A DNA stretch of 34,876 nt from an uncultured cyanobacterium (GCA_903903925.1 CAIVAU010000097.1:1-34876); one strand, 5' to 3'; positions 24,029 through 30,867 are shown, counted from the first letter of the stretch. The notes: a model not told the origin generated them from the letters alone. Program-made: numbers and translations.

Positions 24029-24130
24029 ATGTCCAGCGAAGCCGAGTACAAACAGCGAATCTCGACTTACAACTACTGTGTAGAGAGAGGACTGCCGAAC
24101 TACAATCTAGAGATTGAAGAAGTACCATGA
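24029..24130 (+). CDS. Short coupled frame upstream of the 154-residue protein
   Basis: A 33-codon frame, MSSEAEYKQRISTYNYCVER followed by GLPNYNLEIEEVP, whose stop overlaps the next ATG by three bases (ATGA). The composition looks coding rather than random and the coupling is typical of true gene pairs. It may be the remaining end of a larger gene whose front was replaced by the Uma2 cassette; a stop lies in frame at 23999. I recognise no family. Confidence 0.4.
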   Translation: MSSEAEYKQRISTYNYCVERGLPNYNLEIEEVP

Positions 24131-24591
24131 AAACTATGTATTTAGTTACTGAAAGTTCTACCAACACCGAAATTCTGAAAAGACTTTTGCCAACAGATCT
24201 GGTGCAGAGAACAGAATTTGTTACAGCTCATGGCAGATATTCTGCTAGCTCGCTCTCCGGAACTATTCTCTCAGAGCGCATGCGACCCGTTGCATTAGTC
24301 ATTAATGCAAATACCACTGAGGAAGGTGCGATTCACGAACAAGCTAGTACCATCACGGGCTTGCTTCTTCCAGCCTCTTCAGGAGTTCCCTACAAAGTTT
24401 TGATGGCAGTCCCCACGGTTGAAGCAATTCTCTCTCAGGTAAAAACTGATTCAGAAACACAGCTAGCTCATCCTCCTATCACCAGCGTTCTAAATAGTCT
24501 CAACGCTGGACAAATTCAGATTCTTCAGATGCAGTCGTTGATTCAACAAATCACCCAATTTCTCGCAAATGTTTTTATTCAAGCTGCCTGA
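24127..24591 (+). CDS. Unrecognised protein, possibly TOPRIM-like
   Basis: A 154-residue protein. MKTMYLVTESSTNTEILKRLLP has a strand followed by a Glu and a helix. PVALVINANTTEEGAIHEQAS has the place and shape of the TOPRIM D-x-D strand, but with Asn in place of Asp (N-x-N). VPYKVLMAVPTVEAILS resembles the P-x-I/V-E segment of DUF4276/OLD-like TOPRIM proteins. If so, the metal site is altered. The last 35 residues are glutamine-rich and helical. The start overlaps the stop of a 33-codon frame. The fold assignment is a guess from pattern. Confidence 0.5.
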   Translation: MKTMYLVTESSTNTEILKRLLPTDLVQRTEFVTAHGRYSASSLSGTILSERMRPVALVINANTTEEGAIHEQASTITGLLLPASSGVPYKVLMAVPTVEAILSQVKTDSETQLAHPPITSVLNSLNAGQIQILQMQSLIQQITQFLANVFIQAA

Positions 24592-24804
24592 TTGATTGTG
24601 TTGCGTTTCTGTAAAGGTGCGATCGTCTAACAACACTTTTTCATTGTCGATTAATCGGCTGGCTGCCCAAATTAAAATAGATAGGTCGTCTTTACCTGAT
24701 AAATTCACATCTTGAACTCGAACAATATCAAGACTGGCTCGACGGCGTAATAGTCCTCTAACAATGGTATTATCAAAGTTTTCGTCTGCTAATAGCTTTA
24801 ACAT
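24490..24804 (-). pseudogene. DUF5615 PIN-like protein, truncated
   Basis: The first 47 codons (MLKLLADENFDNTIVRGLLR, SLDIVRVQDVNLSGKDDLSI, LIWAA) are a normal DUF5615 start. From about 24664 on, the expected RVLLTHD segment is absent and the frame runs on through unrelated sequence and the antisense of the 154-residue gene. The start overlaps the end of the DUF433 gene by 7 bases. Probably inactive. Confidence 0.75.
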
Positions 24805-25136
24805 ACTTGTTGTTGAGTTTTACGAGCTATTAACCTGTCACGCAAACCCTGAGGATCAAATTTAGCCTCGTTGATCCTGCGAATCTCCTTTGCTTGTTGT
24901 TCTCGTTGGTGTAAATAGGTTTCAACTTCAGGTTGATGGTTCAGATAGAAGGCGATCGCACTATAAATATCTGCTAAAGTAAGAGTTGGATAGCGATATG
25001 CAATTTCTTCAGCGGTTGTACCTTGTTTAAAGACAGTAATAACGGTATCAAGAGTAACGCGAGTTTTTCCAACTCGAACCACACCTTCCTGTGTCATTTC
25101 TAGAGGGGCGGTTTCAGAAACTATAGTTAATTCCAT
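24798..25136 (-). CDS. DUF433 protein, probable antitoxin
   Basis: A complete 112-residue DUF433 protein. GVVRVGKTRVTLDTVITVF, GTTAEEIAYRYPTLTLADIY and SAIAFYLNHQPEVETYL are the family core; the tail is basic-acidic mixed (REQQAKEIRRINEAKFD). It stands before, and overlaps, a truncated DUF5615 gene. A second copy that lost its first half lies at 16173-16366. Confidence 0.82.
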   Translation of the reverse strand: MELTIVSETAPLEMTQEGVVRVGKTRVTLDTVITVFKQGTTAEEIAYRYPTLTLADIYSAIAFYLNHQPEVETYLHQREQQAKEIRRINEAKFDPQGLRDRLIARKTQQQVC

Positions 25137-25482
25137 CAGGCTCAGATTATTAGATGTTCATTGATTATATTTTAATCAATAACCTGTAGATTAAGCAAAT
25201 ACAATTAATCTTCCATCCTTGAACGCAAATTAGAAACCCGATAACTTCCGCAAACCCGGGTTTCTGGCATCTCAACTATCGAAAACCATCACAGTATTAG
25301 GCAGTATCCTGATTGTTTAGTTTCTGGTCTTACCAACGTTTGAAGATCCCCCCAAACCCCCTTAAAAAGCTATCAATTATAAACATATTTCTTCAGGGCT
25401 ATTTCATTCTACACCAGAGCCTTGAACTTGAGTTCAAGGCTCAAAGCTCAAGTCCGTTGAAACGGATTGTCAAGGATATACA
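25137..25482. other. Gene-free stretch with a palindrome
   Basis: AGAAACCCG at 25232-25240 pairs with CGGGTTTCT at 25257-25265, a dispersed cyanobacterial-type palindrome. A scrap of the CCCCCTTAAAAAG repeat lies near 25345-25370. TTGAACTTGAGTTCAAGGCT near 25422-25441 is also palindromic. No gene seen. Confidence 0.5.
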
Positions 25483-25641
25483 TCAGAATTCAGATGGGGA
25501 GCGGGTATCGTAAACAAGTTGGAGACATTCCTCGAAGTCATCGCCTTGCCAGGTTCCGGCAAATTTGAGGAGATCTTTGGCTTTGGTTCCTCGTAAGATC
25601 GGTTCCCCATCCTGGGTGGGAACTTGATCGAGTTTAGTCAT
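25483..25641 (-). CDS. Small VapB-like antitoxin (52 residues), second intact copy
   Basis: Complete frame from ATG 25641 to TGA, nearly identical to 22119-22277 (one visible Ala-to-Thr change: LRGTKAKDLLKF). Its toxin is gone: after the overlapping ATG only MYILD remains before foreign sequence. The upstream side joins directly to a Uma2 scrap at 25648. An antitoxin kept open without its toxin could act as an anti-addiction gene, or simply be recent. Confidence 0.68.
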   Translation of the reverse strand: MTKLDQVPTQDGEPILRGTKAKDLLKFAGTWQGDDFEECLQLVYDTRSPSEF

Positions 25642-25647
25642 AGAACC

Positions 25648-25711
25648 ATTGAGCAGGCAGATCCACCCCGTTCACCCAAAGAAACTTTATGACCTGCCTT
25701 CAGAAGACCCA
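25648..25711 (+). pseudogene. Uma2 N-terminal scrap with internal deletion
   Basis: ATTGAGCAGGCAGATCCACC to GAAACTTT, then ATGACCTGCCTTCAGAAGAC, equals Uma2 codons 8-33 with the bases between CTTT and ATGACC removed. No start codon. Confidence 0.7.
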
Positions 25712-25782
25712 ACTGATTGGGAGCATAGCCGGAAGCGTTAACATTTCAGGCTAAACTTTACAACATACTTAATCTTAACATT

Positions 25783-25806
25783 CGAGAGAAACGCTAGAAT
25801 CTGAAC
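25783..25806 (+). repeat. Short repeat shared with 17237-17260
   Basis: GAGAAACGCTAGAATCTGAA occurs at both places, in each case beside TA module pieces. The origin is unknown. Confidence 0.55.
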
Positions 25807-25827
25807 TAGTCTCTGATTAAGTTTCCT

Positions 25828-26082
25828 ATGGCGCAATTAGTCATAAACAACATAGATCCCATTCTCATTGACAAGCTAGAAACTCTTGCTCAACAGCACG
25901 CTCGCTCCTTGCAAGAAGAGTTGAAACATATTTTAGAGCAAGCGACACAACCTATTACCAATCAAACCCAAGCTGTCGATATCGCAACTGCCAGAGAAAT
26001 GGTAGCACAGATTCAAGAGATGTTTGTAGGGCGAACATTTAGAGATAGTGCTGAACTTATCCGTGAGGATAGAGAACGGTGA
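25828..26082 (+). CDS. FitA/VapB-like ribbon-helix-helix antitoxin
   Basis: An 84-residue protein. MAQLVINNIDPILIDKLETL followed by AQQHARSLQEELKHILEQA is the FitA-type ribbon-helix-helix used for operator binding and dimerisation; the C-terminal part (EMFVGRTFRDSAELIREDRE) is the toxin-binding tail. Its stop overlaps the toxin ATG by four bases (GTGAGCC/ATG arrangement at 26079-26082, with GTG start likely for the toxin). The toxin is truncated. Confidence 0.78.
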   Translation: MAQLVINNIDPILIDKLETLAQQHARSLQEELKHILEQATQPITNQTQAVDIATAREMVAQIQEMFVGRTFRDSAELIREDRER

Positions 26083-26282
26083 GCCACTATGTCGTGGATG
26101 CAAGCGTGGCTATCAAATGGTTTCTACCTCAAGTTTACGCTGATAGTGCGCAGAGTTTGCTTGTAGGTGACCACAGATTGTTGGTTCCAGATCTGCTATA
26201 TACAGAGTTGGGTTTAGGACTATGGCAGGGGTGGAATCTCTTGCTAAGACATAATTGGGGGAAATTGGGTCACTCAGCCTAA
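26079..26282 (+). pseudogene. VapC start fused to a Uma2 scrap
   Basis: Reads a normal PIN start, SHYVVDASVAIKWFLPQVYA, to LLVPDLLYTE (about 42 codons). It then crosses without a frame break into LGLGLWQG, which is the Uma2 segment at 15784-15807 (GAGTTGGGTTTAGGACTATG), and then into unrelated sequence. The PIN domain lacks its last two acidic sites, so it should be inactive. Confidence 0.82.
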
Positions 26283-26316
26283 GTAAAATATTAGTGTCAA
26301 ATAGATAGTTAGCCAT
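26238..26316 (-). pseudogene. N-terminal stub of another VapC (minus strand)
   Basis: MANYLFDTNILLRLSDPISP and NYVLARD are a typical VapC start with the first Asp; the rest is cut off at the Uma2-scrap junction. An inverted-repeat element lies immediately upstream of its start codon. Confidence 0.65.
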
Positions 26317-26320
26317 CAGT

Positions 26321-26500
26321 CTACCCCTGTTAAGGTGTACTAACAGAGTACTAGTCGGAAGCCTTATTCTTACGTTGTGTTCCTACCTCGTGAACCCTAA
26401 AATTAAGCGCAAACATGATTTTTTGCTTTCAGATTTTAATTGGTGCAAGGCTGAAACCCTCATGAATACGTTTGAAAAAACTTCACCTTAACAGGGGTAG
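26321..26500. mobile_element. 180-bp inverted-repeat element with 8-bp target duplication
   Basis: CTACCCCTGTTAAGGTG at 26321-26337 is perfectly inverted at 26484-26500. CCATCAGT flanks it on both sides (26313-26320 and 26501-26508), an 8-bp target duplication. It has no open frame of note. The left duplication includes the start codon of the vapC stub at 26316, so the insertion separated that toxin from anything upstream. Confidence 0.88.
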
Positions 26501-26547
26501 CCATCAGTCGTAGGTCGATTCCTATAATTTTTATATAAAGCCTAAAT

Positions 26548-27204
26548 ATGAAAATCTCTAAGCCTAAACCAATCAACTCAGGAAAACTTTTCCGAAATAT
26601 GATATTAGCAAGCCTACTAATACTTATCACAAGTATAACTCTGTTCCATGAACCTATTTTAATTTACTATGGACAATGGCTTGCACCTACAAACCCGCAA
26701 CCAACTGGAGATGTAGTAGTATCCTTGGGGGGTGGTCAACATAGAATAGAAACAGCACTCAGTCTCTTAGAAAGTGGGCAAGTCAAAGCATTATATACAG
26801 ATGCAATAGATCCAAAACAGTTGCAGGAAATAGTTACCAAAAATGGTTTATCTTCTAGTAAAATCTACTGGGGCGGAAAACCAAAGAACACTTTTGATGA
26901 AGCACTGGCATTCCATCGCACAATGAATTCTGCTAATTTTCCCTATCATCGTGTTGTCATTGTTTCTGATCGCTACCACCTGCGCCGTTCTCAGTGGGTA
27001 TTCCGTCAAGTTCTAGGTTCAGATATCGCAATCACAACATATGCTACTCCTGCAAACGAAGCAATGTCTGATCCGCGTTGGTGGCAACACCGAGAATCTC
27101 TCGATTGGGTAATAAGCGAAACCAAAAAATCATTATTCTACTGGGTGTATTATGGTCTATTTGGCAGCCGAACACCACTTTCTCCAAGAGACTTGGCAAA
27201 TTAA
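26548..27204 (+). CDS. YdcF family (DUF218) membrane-anchored protein, intact copy
   Basis: A 218-residue protein with one N-terminal membrane helix (MILASLLILITSITLFHEPI) followed by a DUF218 domain: GDVVVSLGGGQHRIETALSL, KIYWGGKPKNTFDEALAF and VVIVSDRYHLRRSQWVF. DUF218 proteins such as SanA, ElyC and YdcF are tied to envelope or murein and polysaccharide metabolism; the reaction is not settled. The same gene in broken form lies at 9921-10557, together with ~30 bases downstream. ATAATTTTTATATAAAG upstream could be a promoter. Confidence 0.85.
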   Translation: MKISKPKPINSGKLFRNMILASLLILITSITLFHEPILIYYGQWLAPTNPQPTGDVVVSLGGGQHRIETALSLLESGQVKALYTDAIDPKQLQEIVTKNGLSSSKIYWGGKPKNTFDEALAFHRTMNSANFPYHRVVIVSDRYHLRRSQWVFRQVLGSDIAITTYATPANEAMSDPRWWQHRESLDWVISETKKSLFYWVYYGLFGSRTPLSPRDLAN

Positions 27205-27837
27205 ATCTCATCACTACTTTTAATATACAGAAGTAAGGGATTTGATTATTTGCACCAGTGAATCGACCAATCGTGTGTTCATCGACTACTCCCTATTAGA
27301 CATCTCCAGAAATGATGTAGGGGCTTATTGCAATACGCCTCTACCAAGGATTTCAGCGAACGCATAATTAATTTTCACGACTATGTCTCATGAATATTCG
27401 ATGAAGATTGAAAATTAATTCATAAACATCGGGGGTGACTTTGTATACTGAAGCAATCTCGTAAAATTCAAGTATGTGCTAATTAACACAGATGACTCTA
27501 GCTCTTTTTTTCAGGCTCAAGAAAATAAAGGCAACACTACTACTCCTGTAAAGGTGGGGGAGACCCCGCCCCTACACACAGACACTCCCCAATCCCCGTA
27601 TTTTTTGAGACAGCGAACACTTACTTTCAAAAACAGAGTTACTTAATATGCGTATTCGGAAAGTTGCAGTTTGTATTGTAGCTGCTCTTGCCTCCAGTCC
27701 CTTTTGTTCCCCGATAACTTGGCGATCGCCCTTGGGGTAGAGGATGTTGCTACGTTCGGTCATCCGGATGCAGGAAACAGCCATCCGTTTTTGGAGAATG
27801 AACCGCAGAGGCGCAGAGACTACTATATAAACACAAG
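27205..27837. other. Gene-free stretch with DUF433 scrap and palindromes
   Basis: 27236-27299 repeats the first ~18 codons and upstream bases of the DUF433 gene (12163-12221, minus strand). GTAGGGGCTTATTG at 27317-27330 forms a palindrome with CAATACGCCTCTAC to 27344, a common cyanobacterial repeat type. AATTAATTTTCA at 27366-27377 is inverted at 27409-27420. A 30-codon frame at 27648-27740 (MRIRKVAVCIVAALASSPFC and on) is hydrophobic but unsupported. 27793-27819 is the AATGAACCGCAGAGGCGCAG repeat. Confidence 0.6.
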
Positions 27838-28554
27838 ATGAAGATAGATAGAGTGAGCCGAAAGTTAAAATCACTTCTGCACGGCATGAGATTATATATG
27901 TTTCTCATTGCCTTGATCCTCAGTTTTATGTTATGTGTCGGTCTTGGCGTAAGCGGAAAAGTTGGTATTACCAATACGCAAACCGTTCGTACAACATACG
28001 GTAACAATAGTGCGCCCTGGTTGATACCAGGGGTGATCGAGGCAGAGAACTTCGACGAGGGGACTCCGAGCGATCCCGCATACCATACAATAACACCGGG
28101 AAACCAAGCACCACCAGACCAATATTATCGAACCAGTGAGGTTAGTATCGGCGTCGATCATATTCTCGGCCTAGCTGATGTTGGCTGGATAGATTCTGGC
28201 GAGTGGCTCGAGTACACTATCAATGTTGCGAAGACAGATATTTACGATATTGGAGTACGTATTGCTACACCACTTGATGGCAAGTATCTCCACATTGAAT
28301 TTAACGGCGCCGACAAGACCGGGCGGATTAATGCTCCCAACACCGGTTGCTGGGGCAGCGATCTACACGGTGGGCATTGCTTTCAGGATGTAACTGTACC
28401 AGGAGTGTCTTTGACGGCTGGAACCCAGCGAATGCGAGTTGTTTTTGATACTGGTCTGTACACTGTAGACTCCTTCAACTTCATGACGCATACGGACAAC
28501 ACTGCCAACCAGTCGCTGGGTATCAACTTAAGGCGGGAAAAGCCCACCAGATAA
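27838..28554 (+). CDS. Secreted protein with a CBM6 carbohydrate-binding module, 3' end replaced
   Basis: A 238-residue frame. A membrane or signal segment lies at about 19-40 (YMFLIALILSFMLCVGLGVS). Residues 65-205 form a carbohydrate-binding module of family 6: IPGVIEAENFDEG, VGWIDSGEWLEYTINVAKTD and GTQRMRVVFDTGLYTVDSFNF. CBM6 binds beta-glucans, xylan or similar and usually accompanies a catalytic domain, which is absent. From residue 227 on the frame reads through the end of a mobile element (28518-28533), so the original C-terminus is lost. It may act as a lone lectin-like module. Confidence 0.78.
   Translation: MKIDRVSRKLKSLLHGMRLYMFLIALILSFMLCVGLGVSGKVGITNTQTVRTTYGNNSAPWLIPGVIEAENFDEGTPSDPAYHTITPGNQAPPDQYYRTSEVSIGVDHILGLADVGWIDSGEWLEYTINVAKTDIYDIGVRIATPLDGKYLHIEFNGADKTGRINAPNTGCWGSDLHGGHCFQDVTVPGVSLTAGTQRMRVVFDTGLYTVDSFNFMTHTDNTANQSLGINLRREKPTR
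28518..28533 (+). mobile_element. Single terminal repeat of the 9693-9801 element family
   Basis: GGGTATCAACTTAAGG, then CGGGAAA, is the left end of the element at 9693. No matching right end follows, so only a truncated insertion remains. It supplies the last codons of the CBM6 frame. Confidence 0.75.
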
Positions 28555-28617
28555 GGGTTAGGAGTAATGTTATTTATAAGACTTAGGTGATTTTTCGCAC
28601 AGCAAGCAGCAGGTTGG

Positions 28618-28839
28618 AGAGGCTACGCAGCATCAGTTTTATCAGGCTACGAACCCGATTCCACCGATGCAATGGCTTTAACTAAAGAAAATTTGCAGAA
28701 ATTTGATGCCGTAATCATTGCGACTGAGCATGATAATGTCAATTATCAATTGGTAGCTGAGCATTCATCACTGATTATTGACACACGAAATGTTGGAGCA
28801 GCTAGAGGATTAAAGACTGCGAATACTGTTGGGGATTGA
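28618..28839 (+). pseudogene. C-terminal remnant of a nucleotide-sugar dehydrogenase (WecC-like)
   Basis: The frame reads GYAASVLSGYEPDSTDAMAL, TKENLQKFDAVIIATEHDNV, NYQLVAEHSSLIIDTRNVGA and ends in TGA. KFDAVIIATEHD and LIIDTRNV are the closing motifs of UDP-glucose/UDP-N-acetylmannosamine dehydrogenases. Some 350 codons upstream are missing. Such enzymes make sugar acids for surface polysaccharides. Confidence 0.75.
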
Positions 28840-28972
28840 TGTAAAGTTAATGTAAAATTTACTGTACGTAGTAAATACTGCTGGCAGTATATGTTACAAC
28901 AAAAAAAGATTCACAAAAAATTTTAAGCCAAGCATTTTCATTGTTTGCGTTAACTTAACAACGTCTTTATTC

Positions 28973-29005
28973 TATAATTGTGAAATTGTGAATTTAAATT
29001 GTGAA
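28973..29005 (+). promoter_or_regulatory. Possible promoter with three TTGTGAA repeats
   Basis: TATAAT at 28973-28978 is followed by TTGTGAA at 28978-28984, 28986-28992 and 28999-29005, ahead of the EamA/SMR gene at 29023. The repeats could be an operator; no regulator is known. ATACTGCTGGCAGTAT at 28875-28890 is another small palindrome upstream. Confidence 0.4.
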
Positions 29006-29022
29006 TTTTTTCTGGTAATGTC

Positions 29023-29427
29023 ATGAACTCTGAATCGCCTCCTTCGAGACAGAAATTAATTTCATACGCGGCTTTGTTAACCAGTATAGGCTTTAGTATT
29101 GCTGGGCAATTGTTAATGAAACATACCATGAATGATACAGGCAAAGGATTATTTACATTACCATTTTTCCAACAATTATCAATAGCTCTTGCTACCTATT
29201 TTCTAGGAGTCATAAATTGGATATTTGCTCTGCGATCAGTCAAACTGAGTATTGCTTATCCACTAACGAGCTTAAACTACGTTGGGATACTTTTGGGCTC
29301 TTACTACTTTTTTGGTGAGAAAATCATACTGATTCGAGTCGTCGGAGTTGTACTAATTTTTGTTGGAGTTCTTTTTGTCGCTCTTCCTATTACGCATCGC
29401 CAACAGATACAAGGAGGCTCTAGATAA
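29023..29427 (+). CDS. EamA/SMR-type small membrane transporter
   Basis: A 134-residue protein with four predicted membrane segments: YAALLTSIGFSIAGQLLM, ATYFLGVINWIFALR, IAYPLTSLNYVGILLGSYYF and VVGVVLIFVGVLFVAL. The pattern matches the ArnE/ArnF-like EamA proteins that flip lipid-linked sugars, or SMR exporters. A second such gene (start only) follows 35 bases downstream, so the two likely formed a heterodimeric pair. The surroundings favour a glycolipid flippase role over drug export. Confidence 0.78.
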   Translation: MNSESPPSRQKLISYAALLTSIGFSIAGQLLMKHTMNDTGKGLFTLPFFQQLSIALATYFLGVINWIFALRSVKLSIAYPLTSLNYVGILLGSYYFFGEKIILIRVVGVVLIFVGVLFVALPITHRQQIQGGSR

Positions 29428-29462
29428 ACTGTCATAATTACTCAGAACCAAGCTATTTATAA

Positions 29463-29898
29463 ATGAGCATCATTTCGTTGCTGATGTTACTGCTGGTTGT
29501 TGTCGTAAATACACTAGCACAGCTATCGCTAAAATATGCATTTCAAAGTTCTTCTTCTACTCAAGCAGCAAGCGCATCCCCGCGAAGTTTTTTACTTTCT
29601 CCTTGGGAAAGAAGGCAATTTTCTCACAGCAACGCACTCACCAAGTCGAGAACTCACCTTTCTGCCAGTAGTTCTTCCTACCTCTGTTGATGAGCCGGAT
29701 TTCATTGAACGGGTGCAAGCCAACCCCCCTGAGCTAATTGTCTATGTAGCTCGTTCTTTTCCAGAATGGGGCTATCAAAACTATGCCCAGTTTAACCCAC
29801 TTGTTGACAAATGGGTGACTCAGCAGCATCGATTGATACACGTCTTCCCTAGGGAAGATAATTCTATTATTCGTATATATGCGCGTAATATAAGGTAA
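29463..29898 (+). pseudogene. Deletion fusion: second EamA gene start joined to a GT39-like C-terminus
   Basis: 29463-29545 reads MSIISLLMLLLVVVVNTLAQ then LSLKYAF, the first helix of a second EamA/SMR subunit. Shortly after, in another frame (open from 29536), comes LLGKEGNFLTATHSPSRELT, FLPVVLPTSVDEPDFIERVQ, ANPPELIVYVARSFPEWGYQ and more, ending RIYARNIR. This looks like the periplasmic end of a membrane mannosyl/arabinosyltransferase (GT39/ArnT-like). A deletion removing the end of one gene and the front of the next best explains it. Confidence 0.65.
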
Positions 29899-29999
29899 AA
29901 TTCAAAGCGCACCGCGAGTGAATGCGATGCGCCTTCTCCTATCGGAGAGGCTTCTCTTCGAGACGCTTCGCGAACGCGAACGCGAACGCGAACAGGCGC
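29899..29999. repeat. Palindrome-rich dispersed repeat with GCGAAC tandem
   Basis: CTCCTATCGGAGAGGCTTCT and CTTCGAGACGCTTCGCGAAC are typical of short dispersed cyanobacterial repeats. GCGAAC is repeated four times at 29970-29993. Non-coding. Confidence 0.6.
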
Positions 30000-30120
30000 A
30001 GTCAAGATCAAAGTGTGCTACAATCTGATGTGAACCGGGTGTGCCGGGGAACCCGCAAGAGATATACAAAGCGAAATCTTTGTAGAATCCCACTGCTTCT
30101 AGGAGTGGGAGTGTCAAAAT
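30000..30120 (+). mobile_element. Probable right end of an IS200/IS605-type element (possible omega-RNA remnant)
   Basis: GAACCGGGTGTGCCGGGGAA, then AAATCTTTGTAGAATCCCAC and the hairpin CCCACT...AGTGGG (30091-30111), followed by AGTGTCAA, resemble the right ends of cyanobacterial TnpB-carrying elements, where the guide-like RNA scaffold is encoded. There is no tnpA or tnpB in the window. Assigned by recollection of such ends, so moderate certainty. Confidence 0.42.
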
Positions 30121-30177
30121 AAGATTAAACCACGTGAAAAGCAACGTATAGTTTATAACAAGGCAATTTAGATCCAG

Positions 30178-30384
30178 ATGTTTGAAGGTTTTTGGGATAA
30201 CGTCCTTCGGTATCTCCGCTATTTTTTTAGTACCCTCTTAGGGGTGTTGTTGAACGCGGTTGCGCCACTGGGGCCGCTTCTTGAACGCCCAGTCACCTTG
30301 ATCGCACTGTTGGGGTTATTTGTTGGCAGCTTAGTCTTTCTTTCTCTGACCCTGCGTGCGATGCTGGGTTTGAGTACAATCTAG
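30178..30384 (+). CDS. DUF751 (Ycf33-like) membrane protein
   Basis: A 68-residue protein, MFEGFWDNVLRYLRYFFSTL and on, with two hydrophobic segments (FSTLLGVLLNAVAPLG and LIALLGLFVGSLVFLSLTL). It matches DUF751, a cyanobacterial and plastid family related to ycf33 with unknown function. In cyanobacteria it commonly stands directly before rbfA, as here. Confidence 0.85.
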   Translation: MFEGFWDNVLRYLRYFFSTLLGVLLNAVAPLGPLLERPVTLIALLGLFVGSLVFLSLTLRAMLGLSTI

Positions 30385-30464
30385 ACTAGGGTTAGATGGC
30401 GGATTTGCCGCCCTAACTAAATTGGATATTCTATAGTACAACCTCTGTCAGGAGGCGAGATTTT

Positions 30465-30854
30465 ATGGCTACAAATCGCCGCGTTTCCCGCGTTGCTGAA
30501 TTGATTAAACGGGAAGTTAGCCAAATGCTGCTCAACGGTATTAAGGATGATCGTGTAGGTAGTGGAATGGTAAGTGTTACTGATGTAGATGTTTCTGGGG
30601 ATTTGCAACACGCCAAAATCTACGTCAGCATCTATGGTTCAGAGGAAGCCAAGTCAGAAACAATGGCAGGTTTGAAGTCAGCAACGGGTTATGTCCGTAG
30701 CGAACTCGGTTCGCGGATGAGCCTGCGTCGCACACCTGAGGTAGTGTTTATCGAAGATCTTTCCATAGAACGGGGTACTAAGGTGCTGTCACTCTTGAAC
30801 CGATTGCAGCAAGAACGTCCGCCAGAAAATGAGATCCATGAGCAAGAGAGTTAA
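30465..30854 (+). CDS. rbfA: 30S ribosome-binding factor A
   Basis: A 129-residue RbfA, which binds the 30S subunit and assists late 16S rRNA maturation and cold adaptation. [20 protein letters not shown] is the N-terminal KH-type start; [40 protein letters not shown] and [18 protein letters not shown] are conserved segments. CAGGAGGCGA lies 10 bases before ATG. A strong hairpin follows the stop. Confidence 0.95.
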   Translation: MATNRRVSRVAELIKREVSQMLLNGIKDDRVGSGMVSVTDVDVSGDLQHAKIYVSIYGSEEAKSETMAGLKSATGYVRSELGSRMSLRRTPEVVFIEDLSIERGTKVLSLLNRLQQERPPENEIHEQES

Positions 30855-30867
30855 CACTGCTGTGGGA

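Noticed and set aside
24490..24663. Functional C-terminal part of the DUF5615 protein
   Set aside because: This part is antisense of the 154-residue gene and unrelated sequence and lacks the second acidic motif of the family.
27572..28007. Minus-strand frames over the CBM6 upstream region
   Set aside because: They lie in repeats or opposite the CBM6 gene, have cysteine-rich random composition and no start signals.
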